Assembly: GCA_934202505.1 (NCBI GenBank) | Contig: CAKPXW010000069.1 | Coordinates: 1 to 9,097, forward strand | Source of the DNA: an uncultured Bacilli bacterium | Lineage (GTDB): Bacteria; Bacillota_I; Bacilli_A; RFN20; CAG-631 | Length of the DNA stretch: 9,097 nt | Direction: 5' to 3' | In this document: positions 7,263 through 9,097 of the stretch, in pieces | Position numbering within the stretch: the first letter of the stretch is position 1 | Layout: each line of letters opens with the position of its first letter | Translations under genes and position numbers: made by a program | The notes under the pieces: generated by a model | Told to the model about the DNA's origin: nothing | What the model saw: only the letters and a program-made list of their open reading frames with translations | Database searches by the model: none

Positions 7263-7808
7263 TTAATTTGTATTCCCATTTATACAATGTTTTTTTACTA
7301 GAATATAACTTATGCTAGATATTGATAAACTAGTTAAAAACAATATTGTAAATACATTACTAGTTATATTTAAATTAAATTTAGTTAGTTCTTTATAATT
7401 TTTATAATGTTCTTTAGTATAAAAGATTTTTACATCATTAGTATTACTAGTATATACAAGTCTTTCTTCCCCTCTACCTTTTTTTGTATTAACATTATAT
7501 CCTTCATAGTAAATATCGCATTCTTTTAAATTACACTTGCTTACTTTTTTAGGTAATTCTTCATCGTATTCATGAATAAATCCTCCATATATATCTACAT
7601 CATCATAATTTCTACTATCAATTGGTGATTTAAAATAATAATTTTTAGGAAGTTCATGATATTTAAAAATATATAGTGCCACATAATCTTTATCATAATA
7701 TTTTTTATCTATAGAAACTCTTTTTCTCGTTGCAAACGAAAGAATTAATAGCACACTTAAGCATAATAAAACTACAATTGAAATCATTCTTTTTGATAAT
7801 TTGCTCAT
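7263..7808 (-). CDS. Membrane-tethered barnase-like ribonuclease
   Basis: This 181-aa protein has a microbial ribonuclease (barnase/RNase N1 family) domain at about 41-141. By-eye alignment with barnase shows YHELPKNYYFKS for YHKLPDNYITKS (Lys60 = Lys27), KECDIYY for READINY (Glu96 = Glu73, general base), RGEERLVYTS for RNSDRILYSS (Arg112 and Arg116 = Arg83 and Arg87) and TKEHYKNYKEL for TTDHYQTFTKI (His134 = His102, general acid). The catalytic set is complete. The guanine-site Arg59 is not evident in GGFIHEYDEELP, and about six extra residues precede Arg112. Cys92 and Cys97 bracket Glu96. Hydrophobic segments at 8-26 (positive residues before it; SFA could be a cleavage site) and about 151-171 flank the domain, so it is probably displayed outside the membrane. 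The SD is AGGA at about 7818-7822. No barstar homologue is adjacent. Possible roles are RNA scavenging or a toxin against neighbours; neither is shown. Confidence 0.85.
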   Translation of the reverse strand: MSKLSKRMISIVVLLCLSVLLILSFATRKRVSIDKKYYDKDYVALYIFKYHELPKNYYFKSPIDSRNYDDVDIYGGFIHEYDEELPKKVSKCNLKECDIYYEGYNVNTKKGRGEERLVYTSNTNDVKIFYTKEHYKNYKELTKFNLNITSNVFTILFLTSLSISSISYILVKKHCINGNTN

Positions 7809-7827
7809 TATTATTTTTCCTCACTTT

Positions 7828-7855
7828 TTTATAAATTAATAAAAAAAGATGACAA
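7828..7855 (-). promoter_or_regulatory. Candidate promoter of the ribonuclease gene
   Basis: On the minus strand, TTGTCA (7850-7855) is followed by 16 bases and TATAAA (7828-7833), each one mismatch from consensus. The -35 hexamer falls in the second arm of the terminator of the preceding gene, so terminator and promoter share bases. It is AT-rich sequence where such matches arise easily, hence moderate confidence. Confidence 0.4.
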
Positions 7856-7882
7856 AATATGAATTTTTAACATTGTCATCTT
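7841..7882 (-). terminator. Rho-independent terminator of the 108-residue membrane protein gene
   Basis: The ten-base arms AAGATGACAA (7846-7855) and TTGTCATCTT (7873-7882) are perfectly complementary around a 17-base AT-rich loop. On the minus strand the second arm runs into a U-tract ending at 7841. It starts 8 bases after the TAG of the upstream gene, so the ribonuclease gene is largely insulated from upstream transcription. Confidence 0.82.
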
Positions 7883-7889
7883 AATAGTG

Positions 7890-8216
7890 CTAATCTTTTA
7901 CAAATATATAAACTATTTGAATAATAAAAGCTATATATCCTCCTAATTTACAAAAGATAATAGCAATATCGCTTGGTTCATTATCTTCATCAGATTCTGC
8001 GCCATTACGAGTATGAAAAATAGAATGTAATACATTATGAATATAACAAATACCATAAGCAAACCTAATGTATAATATTCCTATGATTCCCGCTAATTGT
8101 AAAAGAACAATTCTTGCAGCCGAAAATTGTTTATATACTGCATAAAATACTGTCAAAGAAATTGAAATAATCATAAATACAGCAAATTGAATGTTTTGAA
8201 AAATTTTTTTATTCAT
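7890..8216 (-). CDS. Small three-helix membrane protein of unknown function
   Basis: I do not recognise this 108-aa protein. It has three hydrophobic stretches: about 8-28, about 35-58 and about 84-105. The basic N-terminus (MNKK) suggests that end is cytoplasmic, which would put the loop at about 59-83 inside and the C-terminus outside. That loop carries three spaced histidines (His60, His64, His68) and then an acidic run (ESDEDNEPSD). No enzyme motif, lipobox or cleavable signal is apparent. AGGGG at 8223-8227 sits six bases before the ATG and makes this a believable gene. It begins 40 bases after the transporter stop, so it may be cotranscribed with it, although TATAAT at 8243-8248 offers a possible own -10. 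It ends in a strong terminator. It could be an accessory or immunity-like protein for a neighbour, but nothing in the sequence shows this. Confidence 0.75.
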   Translation of the reverse strand: MNKKIFQNIQFAVFMIISISLTVFYAVYKQFSAARIVLLQLAGIIGILYIRFAYGICYIHNVLHSIFHTRNGAESDEDNEPSDIAIIFCKLGGYIAFIIQIVYIFVKD

Positions 8217-8242
8217 TTTCTACCCCTAAGTTTCCTTAATAA

Positions 8243-8262
8243 ATTATATCTAATAATTAGAT
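8243..8262 (-). promoter_or_regulatory. TATAAT box with an adjoining 7-bp palindrome upstream of the membrane protein gene
   Basis: The minus strand has TATAAT at 8243-8248, placed 26 bases upstream of the ATG. No convincing -35 lies 16-18 bases further up. The 15-bp inverted repeat ATCTAATAATTAGAT (8248-8262, 7-base arms) abuts the hexamer and spans the transporter stop codon. It could be a regulated promoter or chance AT-rich sequence. Confidence 0.3.
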
Positions 8263-9097
8263 TGTATTTCTTTCCTTTAGTTCTTTACATATTCTATCGT
8301 ATTCTTCTTCATCAAGAGAATATTTCTTTTGATATATAAAATGAGAAATTAACATTAAAATAAATGGAATAAGTGTCATTGCAAGCAATAGTCCAATTTT
8401 TTGACCATTATCAATATTTTGGATAACATTATCAATTTTAGCTATTTTATCAGTTGTAATTTGTTCAGTTAAAGCTGGATTATTATTAATTGCAATCTGT
8501 GCATCTTGCTCAATTTGAGATATTTTATTTGTATAACTTGTAACATTAAACATTAAATATGTAATTGAGGTTACTCCAATAATTAAAGCAGATGCGAGTT
8601 TAGTAATAAATGGCCTTACTGAGGCAATCACAGCTTCATTTCGATCACCAAAATGATATTCATTATATTCAACAGTATTTAAAATAGAAATCATCATTAT
8701 TAAATAAAATGAATATAAGCCAAAATTTGAAAGCATATATCCGATAGTTAATACCCAGAAACTTAATGTATTATTTTTTATTATTAGTCCTGCTATTAGC
8801 ATCGAAGCTGTTCCAACTGCAGCAACAATAACCATAATATGCATTAATGATTTTCGATGAACTTTTTTAGAAATCATTGGATAAGTAACCATTAAAATAG
8901 CAGTTGCTGCAAGACCTATTGTACTAAATAATGAATAATTTCCACCTTCATATCCATATCTAAAATAAATATAAGTAGACCCTAATCCTCCTGCTACCAG
9001 TCCATTACCAATTTGTTGAATTAAAAACGCAATTACTACCCATAGTAAAGGTTTATTATTAACAATCGTTTTTACTACTTTCTTTAAAGTTGTACGT
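8257..9097 (-). CDS. GPH-family (MelB-like) sugar:cation symporter, C-terminal part
   Basis: The reading frame is open to the window edge, so about 280 C-terminal codons of a longer gene are present. An internal ATG at 8892 is not the start. GPH (glycoside-pentoside-hexuronide:cation) symporters are MFS-type 12-helix proteins of about 450-500 aa that import sugars or glycosides with Na+ or H+. The visible part has at least five or six hydrophobic helices. It includes the family's cytoplasmic block NTVEYNEYHFGDRNEAVIAS followed by a K in the next helix (ITKLASA), and the typical end YDRICKELKER. A long hydrophilic loop at residues about 124-165, counted from that ATG, is rich in Gln, Asn, Ile and Asp and precedes the last helix. 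The substrate cannot be read from the sequence. The neighbouring genes give no sugar pathway. TAA ends the gene. Confidence 0.85.
   Translation of the reverse strand, partial: RTTLKKVVKTIVNNKPLLWVVIAFLIQQIGNGLVAGGLGSTYIYFRYGYEGGNYSLFSTIGLAATAILMVTYPMISKKVHRKSLMHIMVIVAAVGTASMLIAGLIIKNNTLSFWVLTIGYMLSNFGLYSFYLIMMISILNTVEYNEYHFGDRNEAVIASVRPFITKLASALIIGVTSITYLMFNVTSYTNKISQIEQDAQIAINNNPALTEQITTDKIAKIDNVIQNIDNGQKIGLLLAMTLIPFILMLISHFIYQKKYSLDEEEYDRICKELKERNTI

Noticed and set aside
7890..8216. The 108-aa protein as a barstar-type inhibitor of the ribonuclease
   Set aside because: Barstar is a soluble cytoplasmic alpha/beta protein of about 90 aa; this product is mostly transmembrane helices with no resemblance to barstar.
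43..9097. Use of genetic code 4 (UGA as Trp), considered because of AT-richness
   Set aside because: Full-length housekeeping proteins read through with the standard bacterial code, with tryptophans encoded by TGG, and no gene needs an internal UGA to be completed.

Overview
The window looks like chromosomal DNA from a very AT-rich bacterium of the Firmicutes/Mycoplasmatota kind, most likely an uncultured relative of the Bacilli or Erysipelotrichia. This rests on the low GC, the AGGAGG-type ribosome binding sites, and the recognisable block yaaA-recF-gyrB-gyrA-serS. The taxon is inferred from gene order and composition, not demonstrated. Every supported gene lies on the minus strand, so transcription runs from high to low coordinates. 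All eight visible stop codons are TAA or TAG, but tryptophans in the ORFs are encoded by TGG and no frame needs UGA read as Trp.

Region 1 (about 7185 down to 6) is one tightly packed replication/topology operon. A near-consensus promoter (-35 at 7180-7185, extended -10 at 7157-7162) is followed by yaaA (S4-domain RNA-binding protein), recF (overlapping yaaA by 19 nt), gyrB, gyrA and serS. The spacers are only a few bases, and Shine-Dalgarno (SD) sites lie inside or across the preceding gene's 3' end. A perfect hairpin at 6-33 closes the unit. The order matches the replication-origin neighbourhood of Firmicutes, but dnaA and dnaN are not upstream of yaaA. The serS is of the archaeal/eukaryotic-looking sequence type rather than the common bacterial one.

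Region 2 (7218-7845) carries a single gene for a membrane-tethered barnase-like ribonuclease. The catalytic Lys, Glu, two Arg and His of barnase can all be aligned by eye, yet the domain sits between two hydrophobic segments and no barstar-like inhibitor gene is adjacent. The gene has its own terminator and a candidate promoter.

Region 3 (7846-9097) holds a 108-residue three-helix membrane protein of unknown function with a strong terminator, and upstream of it the C-terminal part of a GPH-family (MelB-like) sugar:cation symporter that runs off the window edge. Most of the window is ordinary housekeeping DNA. The least conventional element is the two-anchor ribonuclease and its unknown membrane neighbour.
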